64,000 nt of DNA from Antilocapra americana (taxonomy: Eukaryota > Chordata > Mammalia > Artiodactyla > Antilocapridae), in assembly GCA_007570785.1 (NCBI GenBank), contig ML660772.1:35916225-35980224 (forward strand). Direction: 5' to 3'. The position numbers and the translations under genes are program-made. Within the stretch, counting starts at the first letter, position 1. Each line of letters opens with the position of its first letter. Of this stretch, positions 43,501 through 55,500 are shown in pieces. The notes beneath the pieces are model-generated. The model ran no database searches, was not told where the DNA came from, and saw nothing but the letters and a program-made list of their open reading frames with translations.

Positions 43501-46500
43501 CCGGAGTCCACCCAAGCCCATGTCCATTGAGTTGGTGATGCCATCCAGCCATCTCATCCTCTGTCGTCCCCTTCTCCTCCTGCCCCCAATCCTTCACAGT
43601 ATCAGGATGATCTTTTCCAATGAGTCAACTCTTCACATGAGGTGGCCAAAGGATTGGAGTTTCAGCTTCAACATCAGTCCTTCCAAAGAACACCCAGGAC
43701 TGACCTCCTTTAGGATGGACTTGTTGGATCTCCTTGCAGTCCAAGGGACTCTCAAGAGTCTTCAACACCACAGTTCCGAAGCATCAATTCTTCGGCACTC
43801 AGCCTTTTTCACTGTCCAGCTCTCACATCCATACATGACTACTGGAAAAACCATAGCCTTGACTAAACGAACCTTTGTTGGCAAAGTAATGTCTCTGCTT
43901 TTCAATATGCTATCCAGATTGGCCATAACTTTCCTTCCAAGGAGTAGGCGTCTTGATTTCATGGCTGCAATCACCATCTGCAGTGATTTTGGAGTCCAAA
44001 AAAATAAAGTCTGAGACTGTTTCCACTGTTTCCCCATCTATTTCCCATGAAGTGATGGGACCAGATGCCATGATCTTAGTTTTCTGAATGTTGAGCTTTA
44101 AGCCAACTTTTTCACTCTCCTCTTTCACTTTCATCAACAGGCTCTTTAGTTCCTCTTCACTTTCTGTCATTAGGGTGGTGTCATCTGCATATCTGAGGTT
44201 ACTGATATTTCTCTTGGAATTCTTGATTCCAGCTGATGCTTCATCCAGCCGAGTATTTCTCATGATGTACTCTGCATATAAGTTAAACAAACAGGGTGAC
44301 AATATACAGCCTTGACGTACTCCTTTTCCTATTTGGAACCAGTNNNNNNNNNNNNNNNNNNNNNNNNNNNNNNNNNNNNNNNNNNNNNNNNNNNNNNNNN
44401 NNNNNNNNNNNNNNNNNNNNNNNNNNNNNNNNNNNNNNNNNNNNNNNNNNNNNNNNNNNNNNNNNNNNNNNNNNNNNNNNNNNNNNNNNNNNNNNNNNNN
44501 NNNNNNNNNNNNNNNNNNNNNNNNNNNNNNNNNNNNNNNNNNNNNNNNNNNNNNNNNNNNNNNNNNNNNNNNNNNNNNNNNNNNNNNNNNNNNNNNNNNN
44601 NNNNNNNNNNNNNNNNNNNNNNNNNNNNNNNNNNNNNNNNNNNNNNNNNNNNNNNNNNNNNNNNNNNNNNNNNNNNNNNNNNNNNNNNNNNNNNNNNNNN
44701 NNNNNNNNNNNNNNNNNNNNNNNNNNNNNNNNNNNNNNNNNNNGTATCTCTAATTTTCTTGAAGAGATATCTAGTCTTTCCCATTCTGTTGTTTCCCTCT
44801 ATTTCTTTGCAGTGATTGCTAAGGAAAGCTTTCTTATCTCTCCGTGCTATTCTTTGGTATTCTGCATTCAGATGGGAATATCTTTCCCTTTCTCCTTTGC
44901 TTTTCATTTCTCTTCTTTTCACAGCTATTTGTAAGGCCTCCTCAGACAGCCATTTTGCATTTTTACATTTCTTTTTCTTGGGGATGGTCTTAATCCCTGT
45001 CTCCTGTACAGTGTCATGAACCTCCACCCATAGTTCATCAGGCACTCTGTCTATCAGATCTAGTCCCTTATATCTATTTCTCACTTCCACTGTATAATTA
45101 CAAGGGGTTTGATTTAGGTCATACTTGAATGGTCTATTGGTTTTCCCTACTTTCCTCTATTTCAGTTTGATTTTGGCAATAAGGAGTTCATGATCTGAGC
45201 CACAGTCAGCTCCTAGTCTTGTTTTTGCTGACTATATAGAGCTTCTCCATCTTTTGCTGCAAAGAATATAATCAGTCTGGTTTTTGTGTTGACCATCTGG
45301 TGATGTCCATGTGTAGAGTCTTCTCTTGTGTTGTTGGAAGAGGGTGTCTGCTATGACTAGTGCATTCTCTTGGCAAATTATTAGCCTTTGCCCTGCTTCA
45401 TTCTGTACACCAAGGCCAAATTTATCTGTTACTCCAGGTGTTACCTGACTTCCTACTTTTGCATTACAGTCCCTATTAATGAAAAGGACATCTTTTTTGG
45501 GTGTTAGTTCTAAAAGATCTTGTAGATCTTCATAGAACCGTTCAACTTCAGTTTCTTCAGCATTACTGGTTGGGGCATAGGTTTGGATTACCGTGATATT
45601 GAATGGTTTGCCTTGGAAACGAACAGAGATCATTTTGTCATTTTTGACATTGCATTGAAGTACTGCATTTTGGACTCTTTTGTTGACTAGGATGGCTACT
45701 CCATTTCTTCTAAGGGATTCTTGCCCACAGTAGTAGATATTATGGTCATCTGAGTTAAATTCACCCACTCCAGTCCATCTTAGCTCACTGATTCCTAGAA
45801 TGTCGATGTTCACTCTTGCCATCTCCTGTTTAACCACTTCCAATTTGCCTTGATTCATGGACCTAATATTCCAGGTTCCTATGCAATATTGCTCTTTACA
45901 ACATCGGACCTTGGTTCTATCACCAGTTACATCCACAGCTGGGCACTGATTTTGCTTTGGCTCCATCCCTTCATTCTTTCTGGAATTATTTCTCCATTGA
46001 TCTCCAGTAGCATATTGGGCACCTACCGACCTGGGGAGTTCATCTTTTAGTATCCTATTTTTTTAGTCTTTGCCTATTTGATCTCTCTCAGCTCATCCCA
46101 TTTCCAAAAACTCTTCTTCCCTTGGCTCCTATGGCATCAATGGAGATCAGGGTTAATAAAAAGACAAAAAATAATTCTCAATTAAGAACTGGGGAACCTA
46201 AGTCATACCAGCCATGGTTTATATTTGTGGTTCATTATTAACCAAACATAGAAATATAGATTCTGGTCCCAGTTCTGTCACTGATAAACTACAACTCCAT
46301 AGTGACATAGATATCTTACTCTCTTAGTAGATTTAACTTACAGTTGAGAAGCTAATATCTGCCCTCTACCTGAGTGGGCCTGTGAGATACATAAAATAAT
46401 TTATGTGGATGTGCTGGGCAAAATATGTTTTATAACTGTAAGGTATTCTCTGTTTACAAAAAGCAAAGAAATAAAATTAGTGATCAATTTTTTTGGCAGA

Positions 46501-49500
46501 ACATTTTACACTTTCAAAAATTGAAGTATAGCTTTCACTAAGTGATATTTTAAATGATACAATAAAAAGAAAAACCTACCACAGCAACAGATTAAACATA
46601 AAACTACTGCTAAGACATGAAATTATATATAAAATATATAAATGAGAAAACATTAGAAATGATCTTACAAATATCAAATGCACTACAAAAAGTTAATATG
46701 AAAATTATACCTGAATTAAAAAGTAAATCTGTCTATTGTAAACATGAAAAAATAGTTATTCAATATAATAATTAAATAGGTTTTGCACATACAGTCTTAT
46801 TCAAAGCAATGATGAGTAGAAATTATTTAATAATAAATAAAGAAATGGATTTAATAATTATCTTTGAAACAATTTTTAAGTGATATAATTAAGAATTGAG
46901 TTGTAAATTCAAAAGACTGATTTTCAAGCAATTTTCCACTCAATTTATCAGTTTTTCAATGTTTTCTTTCACAGTGTTTTACCCTAAAATTAACCAAAAC
47001 TCTCTAGCACAAATTGTAAAGGTACATATTACTAACACAACCAGTTATAATGGTAATATAAGTGGACTCTACCTCTTTGGAAAGAAGGTTTTTCAAAATA
47101 TCTATGGTTTCTAATTTGGTTTTCTGTTTATGTAACTAACAGGAAGATATTTTTTAAAAACTCCTTTAAGTTTTTTTCACTTTGCATAATAGTTGCTTGG
47201 GGATCAAGCAAATCACAGTAAAAATAATCAGTTACCTCAAACATTTTATCCTTATTATGATTTTTTCAGAGCCAAGATTTTATTTTGAAGTGAATATATG
47301 AAAATACAGCATGGAAAAAGTATATATCACTACCCCAAAGAGAATATAATTCGCTTTCTAAATAGAGAAGTATACAAAGTAAATGTTTACATATTTTAAA
47401 TATTTAAAACATCTTACCCTTATCAAAGCTTGCATTAGCACCTCTGTCCAGAAGGACCCGAACCAGCTCTACATTGGAAACACTAGCAGCATACATAAGG
47501 GAAGTCCATCCATACTGAAAGCTGGTATCTACACTGATGCCTGTTAATACAAAAACAAGCTTTTAAAAGCCTCCTTCACCAAAACAAACAAACAAATCCA
47601 TGTCACATTAATATGTTAAAAGTACTGCACACAGGGACATACACCATGTACTTCACAGTGGAAGGGAATTTCTTGGTAATAATGGCTTAAGAAAAATAGA
47701 AAATAATTATATGTGAACTATAGTTCACATATAAAATAGCTAACTTCACTTTTACTATAGTTCACTTCCATGTCACTATATTTCAAGAGACTGAATCTGT
47801 CAAATATATTGCTCATATATTTGTTGTTCAGCTGCTCAGTGGTTTCTGACTCTGCAACCCATAGACTGTAGCCTGCCAGACTTCTCTGTCCATGGGATTT
47901 TTCCAGGCAAGAATATGGAGTGGGTTGCCATTTCCTTCTGCAGAGGATCTTCCTGACCCAGAGATTGAACCCACGTCTCCCACATCTCCTGCATTAGTGG
48001 GTAAATTCTTTACCATTGAGCTACCAGGGAAGCTTTTTTTCATATATTATGTTATCTATATTAGGACATGTTTTTACATGCTACCTTTTCCTTTCTAGGG
48101 CAGTTGGGAAGTTTCACAGATGTAAAATGTCTTTTTAGTTAGAATATTATCACATATCTCTATGGTGGCAAGTATCAAAAATACTCCTTATTAAAACTCA
48201 CTTAAATTCCTTCCAAATGCAAAATTTAACCATGGGTTACTGGCCAAACATGAGGCTAAAAAGGTAGGTTAGGGTTTGATTATGAAAGCTCTGTTAAGAA
48301 ATATAGACTGTACTTTGTGATCCAGAGATTTACACTGTTACAATTGTATTATAAAAAGACAATTTCGGTACCACTGCTGACAGTGGGATAGGAGGCAGGG
48401 AGCCCTGGTAATGAGGCTAGAAGTCCAAGCCAAAGTCAGAACAAGGGCAGTTGAGAAAGAGAAGGAATACAAAAGGACAATTCAAAGACAGGGTTACTGG
48501 AATGTAAAATTACTTTGAAGAAGAGGAGTGTTAGAAAAGAACAAATAACTATCAGATTCTTTGCTTAAAACTTTTGAGGAAGGGGTATGTTTTTTCAGTT
48601 GGAATTGCTGAGAGGATGGGACACGAATCTAGTGCTGTCAGAAGCCTTCTGTCCATCTAACCGGAGAACCTATCATAAGTGGAAACAACACAGAGAGAAG
48701 CAGAGTTAAGAGGTGGAAAGACTCCTGAGAAGGCCCAAGAACAGAATTTAAACCATGGAGCAGAACTTTTCAGAGATCAAGCCCTGAGTCTTTGGAGTAG
48801 GAGCACTGACTCCAAGACCCTTGACTACCAGAGAACTAACTCTATGGAGTATCAAATAGTTAGAACTCACACAAAGGAAGCCTTTTGAATACAACAGCTG
48901 GCATCACCCAACCACCCTGTGTAGGACACCACATCCAAACAACAAACAAAACAAAAATACAAACCCAATCATCAGCAAACAGGATTACCACCTAACTCAG
49001 CCATGGCCATCAGAGGACAAACAAACAAACAAACTCAGCACAAACCTCACCCTATACAGGCTTATACAAACCACTGGACTGACCTTAGGAAGGCAGAAAC
49101 CAAAAGGAAGAAAGAATTCAGCTTTGAAGCCCAGGAAAAGGAGACCTCAAACACAGTAAGTTAAAAAAAAATAATGAAAAGACAAATACTACACGAATGA
49201 AGGAACAAACTAGAAACACATAAATCCAAATAAATGAAGAGGAAATAAGCAAACTACCTGAAAAAGAAATCAGAATAATGATAGTAAAGATGATAAAAAA
49301 AAAACCTTGAAAACATAATGGAGAAACTGCAAGAATCAATTAACAAAGACCTAGAAGAATTAAAAAATAAACATACAGAGACAAACAACACAATTACTGA
49401 AATTAAAAACACTCTAGAAGGAATAAATAGCAGAATATCTGAAGTAGAAGAACGAATCAGTGGGCTGGAAGATAAAATGGTGGAAATAACTCTGAAAAGC

Positions 49501-52500
49501 AGAATAAAGTAAAAACAATGAAAAAAAGTGAGGATAGGCTCAGAGACTTATGGGACAATATCAAACGCACCTACATCTGAATTATGGGGGTCCCAAAAGA
49601 AGAAGCGGAGAAGGCAATGGCACCCCACTCCAGTACTCTTGCTTGGAAACTCCCATGGATGGAGGAGCCTGGTAGACTGCTTTCCATGGGGTCACAAAGG
49701 GTCCGACATGACTGAGTGACTTCACTTTCACTTTTCACTCTCATGCATCCAGTGTTCTTGCCTGGAGAATCCCAGGGATGGAAGAGCCTGGTAGACTGCT
49801 TTCCATGGGGTCACATAAGAGTTGGACATGACTGAAGCGACTTAGCAGCAGCAGCAGCAGAATAGATAAAGAAAGGGTATGAGAAAAATTTTGAAGAGAT
49901 TATAGTTGAAAATTTCCCCAACATGGAAAAGGAAATAATCAAGAGGCACAGAGTCCCATACAGGATAAACCCAAGGAGAAATATGCCAAGACACATACTA
50001 ATCAAATTAACAGAGACTAAACACAAAGAAAGAATATTAAAAGCAGCAAGAGAAAAGCAAAAAGTAAAATACAAGGGAAACACCATATGTCAAACAGCTG
50101 ATCTTTCAGCAGAAGCTCTGTAGGCCAGAAGAGAATAGCAGGATATATTTAAAGTACTGAAAGGGAAAAATCTACAACCAAGATTACTGTACCCAGCAAA
50201 GATCTCATTCAAAATTGATTGAGAAATAAAAAGCTTTTCAAACAAACAAAACAAGAGAATTCAGTACCACCAAACCAGCTTTACAACAAATGTTAAAGGG
50301 ACTTACATAGTCAAGAAAAACAAGAGAGGAAAAAGATCTACAAAACCGACAACAAACAATTAAAAAAAATGGCAATAGGAACATATATATCAATAATTAC
50401 TTCAAATGTAAATGGATTAAATGCTCTAACCAAAAGACACAGACTGGCTGAATGGATAGAAAAATAAGACCCATATATATGCTGTCTACAAGAAACCCAC
50501 TTCAGATCTTAAGACTCACATACACGGAAAGTGAGAGGACAGAAAAATACATTCCATGCAAATGGGAAGCAAAAGAAAGCTGGAGTAGCAATCCTCATGT
50601 CAGACAAAATAGACCTTAAAATAAAGAATATTACAAGACATAAGGAAGGATATTGCATAATGATCAAGGGATCAATCCAAGAGGAAGACGTAACAATTGT
50701 AAGTACCTATAAACCCAACATAGGAGCACCTCAATACATAAGACAAACACTAACAGACAGAAGGAGAAACTGACAGTAACACAATAATAGTAGGAGACTT
50801 TAACACCCAACTCACACCAAAGGACAGATCATCAAAACAGAAAATTAATAAGGAAACACAAGTCTTAAATGATACATTACATGAGCTGGATCTCATTGAT
50901 ATCTCAGGAAATTCTATCCAAAAGCAGAAGAATACACCTTCTTCTCAAGTGCAAATGGAACATTCTCCAGGATAGACCACATCTTGGGTCACAAATCAAA
51001 CCTCAGTAAATTCAAGAAAAGTGAAATCATATCCAGTATCTTCTCCAACTACAACATTATGAGACTAGATATCAATTACAAGAAAAAAAATGTAAGAAAC
51101 ACAAACACATGGAGATTAAACAACATGTTTCTGAATAACCAACAGGTTACTGAAGAAATGAAAAGGGAAATAAAAAAATTTCTAGAAACAAATAACAATG
51201 AAAACACGACAACTCAAAATGTACGGGATGCAGCAAAAGCAGTTTTAAGAAGGAAGTTTATGGTAATATAATCCTACCTCAAGAAACAAAAAAAACCATC
51301 AAATAGACAACCTAACTTTGCACCTAAAACAACTGGAAAAAGAAGAACAAACCCCCCCCCCAAAAAAATTAGTAGAAAGTAATAAATCATAAAGATCTGA
51401 GCAGAAATAAATGAAAAAGAAATGAAAGAAACAATAGTAAAGATTAATAAAACCAAAAGCTGGTTCTTTGAGAAGATTAACAAAATTGACAAGCCTTTAG
51501 CCAGACTCATCAAGAAAAAAAGAGAGAAGAATCAAATCAACAAAATTAGAAATGAAAAATGAGACGTTACAACAGACAATGCAGATGTAAAAAGGATTAT
51601 AAGAGAGTATTATGAACAAATATAAGGCAATAAAATGCATAACCTGGAAGAAATGGACAGATTCTTAGAAAAGTTCAATCTTCCAAGACTGAACCAGGAA
51701 GAAATAGAAATTATGAAAAACTCAATTAAAAGCACTGAAATTAAAGTGTGATAAAGAATCTTACAAAAATAAAAAACCCAGGACCAGATGGCTTCACAAG
51801 AATTCTATCAAACAATTAGAGAAGTGCTAATGCCTATCTTTCTAAAACTCTCAAAAAATTTCAGAGGAAGGAACATTTCCAAACTCATTCTATGAGGCCA
51901 CCATCACCCTGATACCAAAATGAGACAAAGACAACACAAAAAAAGAAAACTACAGGCCAATATCACTGATGAGCACAGATGCAAAACTCCTCAACAAAAT
52001 TTTAGCAAACAGAATTCAGCAACACATCAAAAAGCTCATACACCATGATCAAGTTGGGTTTATTCCAGGGATGTAAGGATTCTTCAATATATGCAAATCA
52101 ATCAATGTGATACACCATATTAACAAACTGAAAGATAAAAACCATATAATAAACTCAACAGATGCAGAAAAAGCCTTTGAAAAAATTCAGCACCTATTTA
52201 TGATTAAATCTCTTCAAAAAATGGGCACAGAAGGAACCTACCTCAACACAGTAAAGGCCATATATGATGAGCCTACAGCAAACATTGTTATCAATAGTGA
52301 AAAACTGAAAGCACTCCCCCTAAGATCAGGTACAAGACAAGGGCATCCACTTTCACCATTATTATTCAACATAGTTCTGGAAGTCCTAGCTATAGCCATC
52401 AGAGAAGAAAAGGAAATAAAAGGAATCCAGATCAGAGAAGAAGTAAAGCTCTCACTGTTTGAAGATGACATGATACTGTACATAGAAAACCCTATAGATA

Positions 52501-55500
52501 ATATGAGAAAATTACTAGAGCTAATCAGTGAATTTAGCAAAGTTGCGAGATACAAAATCAGTACACAGAAATCACTTGCATTTCTATATACTAACAATGA
52601 AAAATCAGAAAGAGAAATTAAGGAATCAATCCTATTCATCATTGCAACAAAAAGAATAAAATATCTAGGAATAAACTTATCTAAGGAGACAAAATAACTA
52701 TACACAGAAAATTATAAGACACTACTGAAAGAAATCAAAGATGACATAAACAGATGGAGAGATATTCCATGTTCCTGGGTAGGAAGAATCAATATTGTGA
52801 AAATGACTATACTATCAAATACCATCTACAGATTCAATGCAATCCCTATCAAATTACCAATGACATTTTTCACAGAGCTAGAACAAAAAATTTCACAATT
52901 CATATGGAAGCACAAAAGACCCCAAATAGCCAAAGCAGTCTTGAGAAAGAAAACTGGAGCTGGAGGAATCAACCTTCCTGACATCGGATTATGCTACAAA
53001 GCTACAGTCATCAAGACAGTATGGTACTGGCACAAAAACAGAAATATAAACCAATGGAACAAGATAGAAAGCCCAGAAATAAACCCATGCACCTATAGGT
53101 ACCTTATTTTTGACAAAGGAGGCAAAAGTATACAATGGGGCAAAGACAGCCTCTTCAATAAATGGTGTTGGGAAAACTGGACAGCTACATGTAAAAGAAT
53201 GAAAGTAGAATACTTCCTAATACCATACACAAAGATAAACTCAAAATGGATTAAAGACCTAAATGTAAGACCAGAAACTATAAAACTCTTAGAGGAAAAC
53301 ATAGGCAGAATATTCATTGACATAAATCAAAGAAAGATCCTCTATGACCCACCTCCTAGAGTAATGGAAATAGAAACAAAAGTAAACAAGTGGTACCTGA
53401 TTAAACTTAAAAACTTTTGCACAGCAAAGAAAACATTAAGCAAGGTGAAAAGACAACCCTTCAAATGGGAGAAAATAATAGCAAACGAAACAACTGACAA
53501 AGGATTCATTTCCAAAATATACAATCAGCTCATACAACTCAATGCCAGAGAAACAAACAACCCAATTAAAAAGTGGGAAAAGAACAGACATTTCTCCAAA
53601 GAAGACATACAGATGGCTAACAAACACATGAAAAGATGCTCAACATCTCTCATTATTAGAGAAATGCAAATCAAAACTACCATGAGATATCACCTCACAC
53701 AGGTCAGAATGGCATCATCAAAAAGTCTACAAACAATAAATTCTGGAGAGGGTGTGGAGAAAATGGAATGCTCTTGCATTGTTGGTGGGAACGTAAAGTG
53801 ATACAGTCACTACAGAAGACGGTATGGAGATTCCTTAAAAAGCAGGAATAAAGCCACCATATGACCGACCAATCCCACTCCAAGGCATATACCCTGAGGA
53901 AACCAAAATTGAAAAAGACACATATACTCCACTGTTCATTGCAGCACTATTATTTACAATACCTAGAACATGGAAGCAACCTAGATGTCCATCGACAGAT
54001 GAATGGATAAAAAAGTTGTAGTAATATACACAATGGAATATTACTCAGCCATAAAAAGGAACACATTTGAGTCAGTTCTAATGAAGTGGATGAACCTAGA
54101 ACCTATTATACAGAGTGAAGTAAGTCAGAAAGAGATAAATATCGTATTCTAACACATATATACAGAATCTAGAAAAATAGTACTGAAGAATTTATTTACA
54201 GGGCATCAATGGAGAAACAGACATAGAGGATACTTATGGGCATGCGGAGAGGGGAGGAGAGGGTGAGATGCAAGAAAAGAGTAACATGGAAACTTACATT
54301 ACCATATCTAAAATAGATAGCCAATGGAATTTGCTGTATGGCTCAGGAAACTCAAACAGGGGCTCTGTATCAACCTAGAAGGGTGGGATGGGGAGAGATG
54401 GGAGAGGGGTTCAAAAGGGAGAGGATATATGTATACCTATGGCTGATTTGTGTTGAGGTTTGACAAAAACAACAAAATTCTATAAAGCAATTATCTTCAA
54501 TTAAAAAATAAATTTAAAAAACATTAAAATCTTGGATACAACTTATAATATGAAAGTTAATGCCTTAATGAAATATTAAAACTGCATCAGGAATACTGTT
54601 CTGGCATTAAAAATAAACAATGACATAAAAAAAGAAAATAACTATCAAGTTTGCTTTGGACAAATGAATGAACAATGAGCTAGAGTAAGAAGAAGCACAG
54701 GTGAGATATCAGGCCTGAGAAGTAGGATTAAGTTTTAGATAGCCACCATCCAGAGTGAGACAGGAAGAGATGGATGATAACTGTTAAGAAAGGATGAAGG
54801 AGAGCCAGCTGCCCTTAAAACCCTCAAATCAATCACTAAGGGTACAAATTTGTGAAGTCATCTAATTTTCCCTAATAGCACTGATTGGTTTAGTTACATA
54901 AAAAAATTGGTGAACTAATCTAGGTTTGGATCTAAGACTGGGGAGGAGCATAAAAGATATGACACAAAGACAAAGTTATGATGAGACAGTGAACATAACC
55001 CACAGCCTTCCCTTAATACCTGATATTTGACAGGTTTTATAGTCTGGCTATAAAGTTTTTCATCTGCAAAAGGTCATATCACTGAAGGAAAGCAAACTTG
55101 TTAGGGAGAACTCACTTTATTTCTGTGAGACTCAGTATTTTTCTGTAGGAACACTAAGGTGCTGAAAGATTCTTTGTCAAATTCCCAGTTGTCTAACTTT
55201 AATTGATATAAGATAACATGATAATTTCTTGGAGAAAACATCAGAAAACTGTCTATGTATTCTATAAACAATATACTGCTGTCCCAACTTGTCTTCTCTA
55301 ACAAATTTTTCTCTTTAAACTGCTGCAACTGAAAGCATATGAATAAGATCAGAGAAAAGATCATGTTGTTTTCTCATTATTCTTTCCTTACTGACATTAC
55401 TGCTCAAACTGTGACAGCAAAAGTAAAAAGGAAAAGATAAGCAAATGTGGCATTTTAGTATAAAAATTCTTAATAATCATTACCTCTAAAATCAAAAAAG

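Larger units (their letters stand above)
43418..46065 (-). mobile_element. BovB LINE, near-complete copy with N gap
   Basis: Reverse-oriented BovB from the 3' terminus (cagttcagtcgctcagtcgt) to the 5' part of its ORF, interrupted by 400 N at 44344-44743. RT sequence is seen on the minus strand at 43762-44302 ([20 protein letters not shown] intact), with the RT linker at 44750-45090 and the endonuclease at 45232-45966. It is the best-preserved BovB in the window but still carries stops. Confidence 0.9.
48555..54635 (+). mobile_element. near-complete ruminant L1 with 3' transduction
   Basis: Plus-strand L1: 5' UTR (48555-49317, matching ruminant L1 leader), ORF1 (about 49318-50308, split by a Bov-A2), ORF2 endonuclease (about 50360-51250), reverse transcriptase (about 51800-52700), C-terminal region (52797-53801), 3' UTR to about 54520, then about 110 non-L1 bases with AATAAA at 54612 and a short A-run at 54626-54633. 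A 12-bp duplication aaataactatca lies at 48543-48554 and 54636-54647. The element is dead: several stops interrupt both ORFs. Confidence 0.82.

Noticed and set aside
44296..45090. Open frames of 167-253 codons spanning the second N run
   Set aside because: Same artefact: N is read as open. Only the minus-strand ends are genuine BovB sequence.
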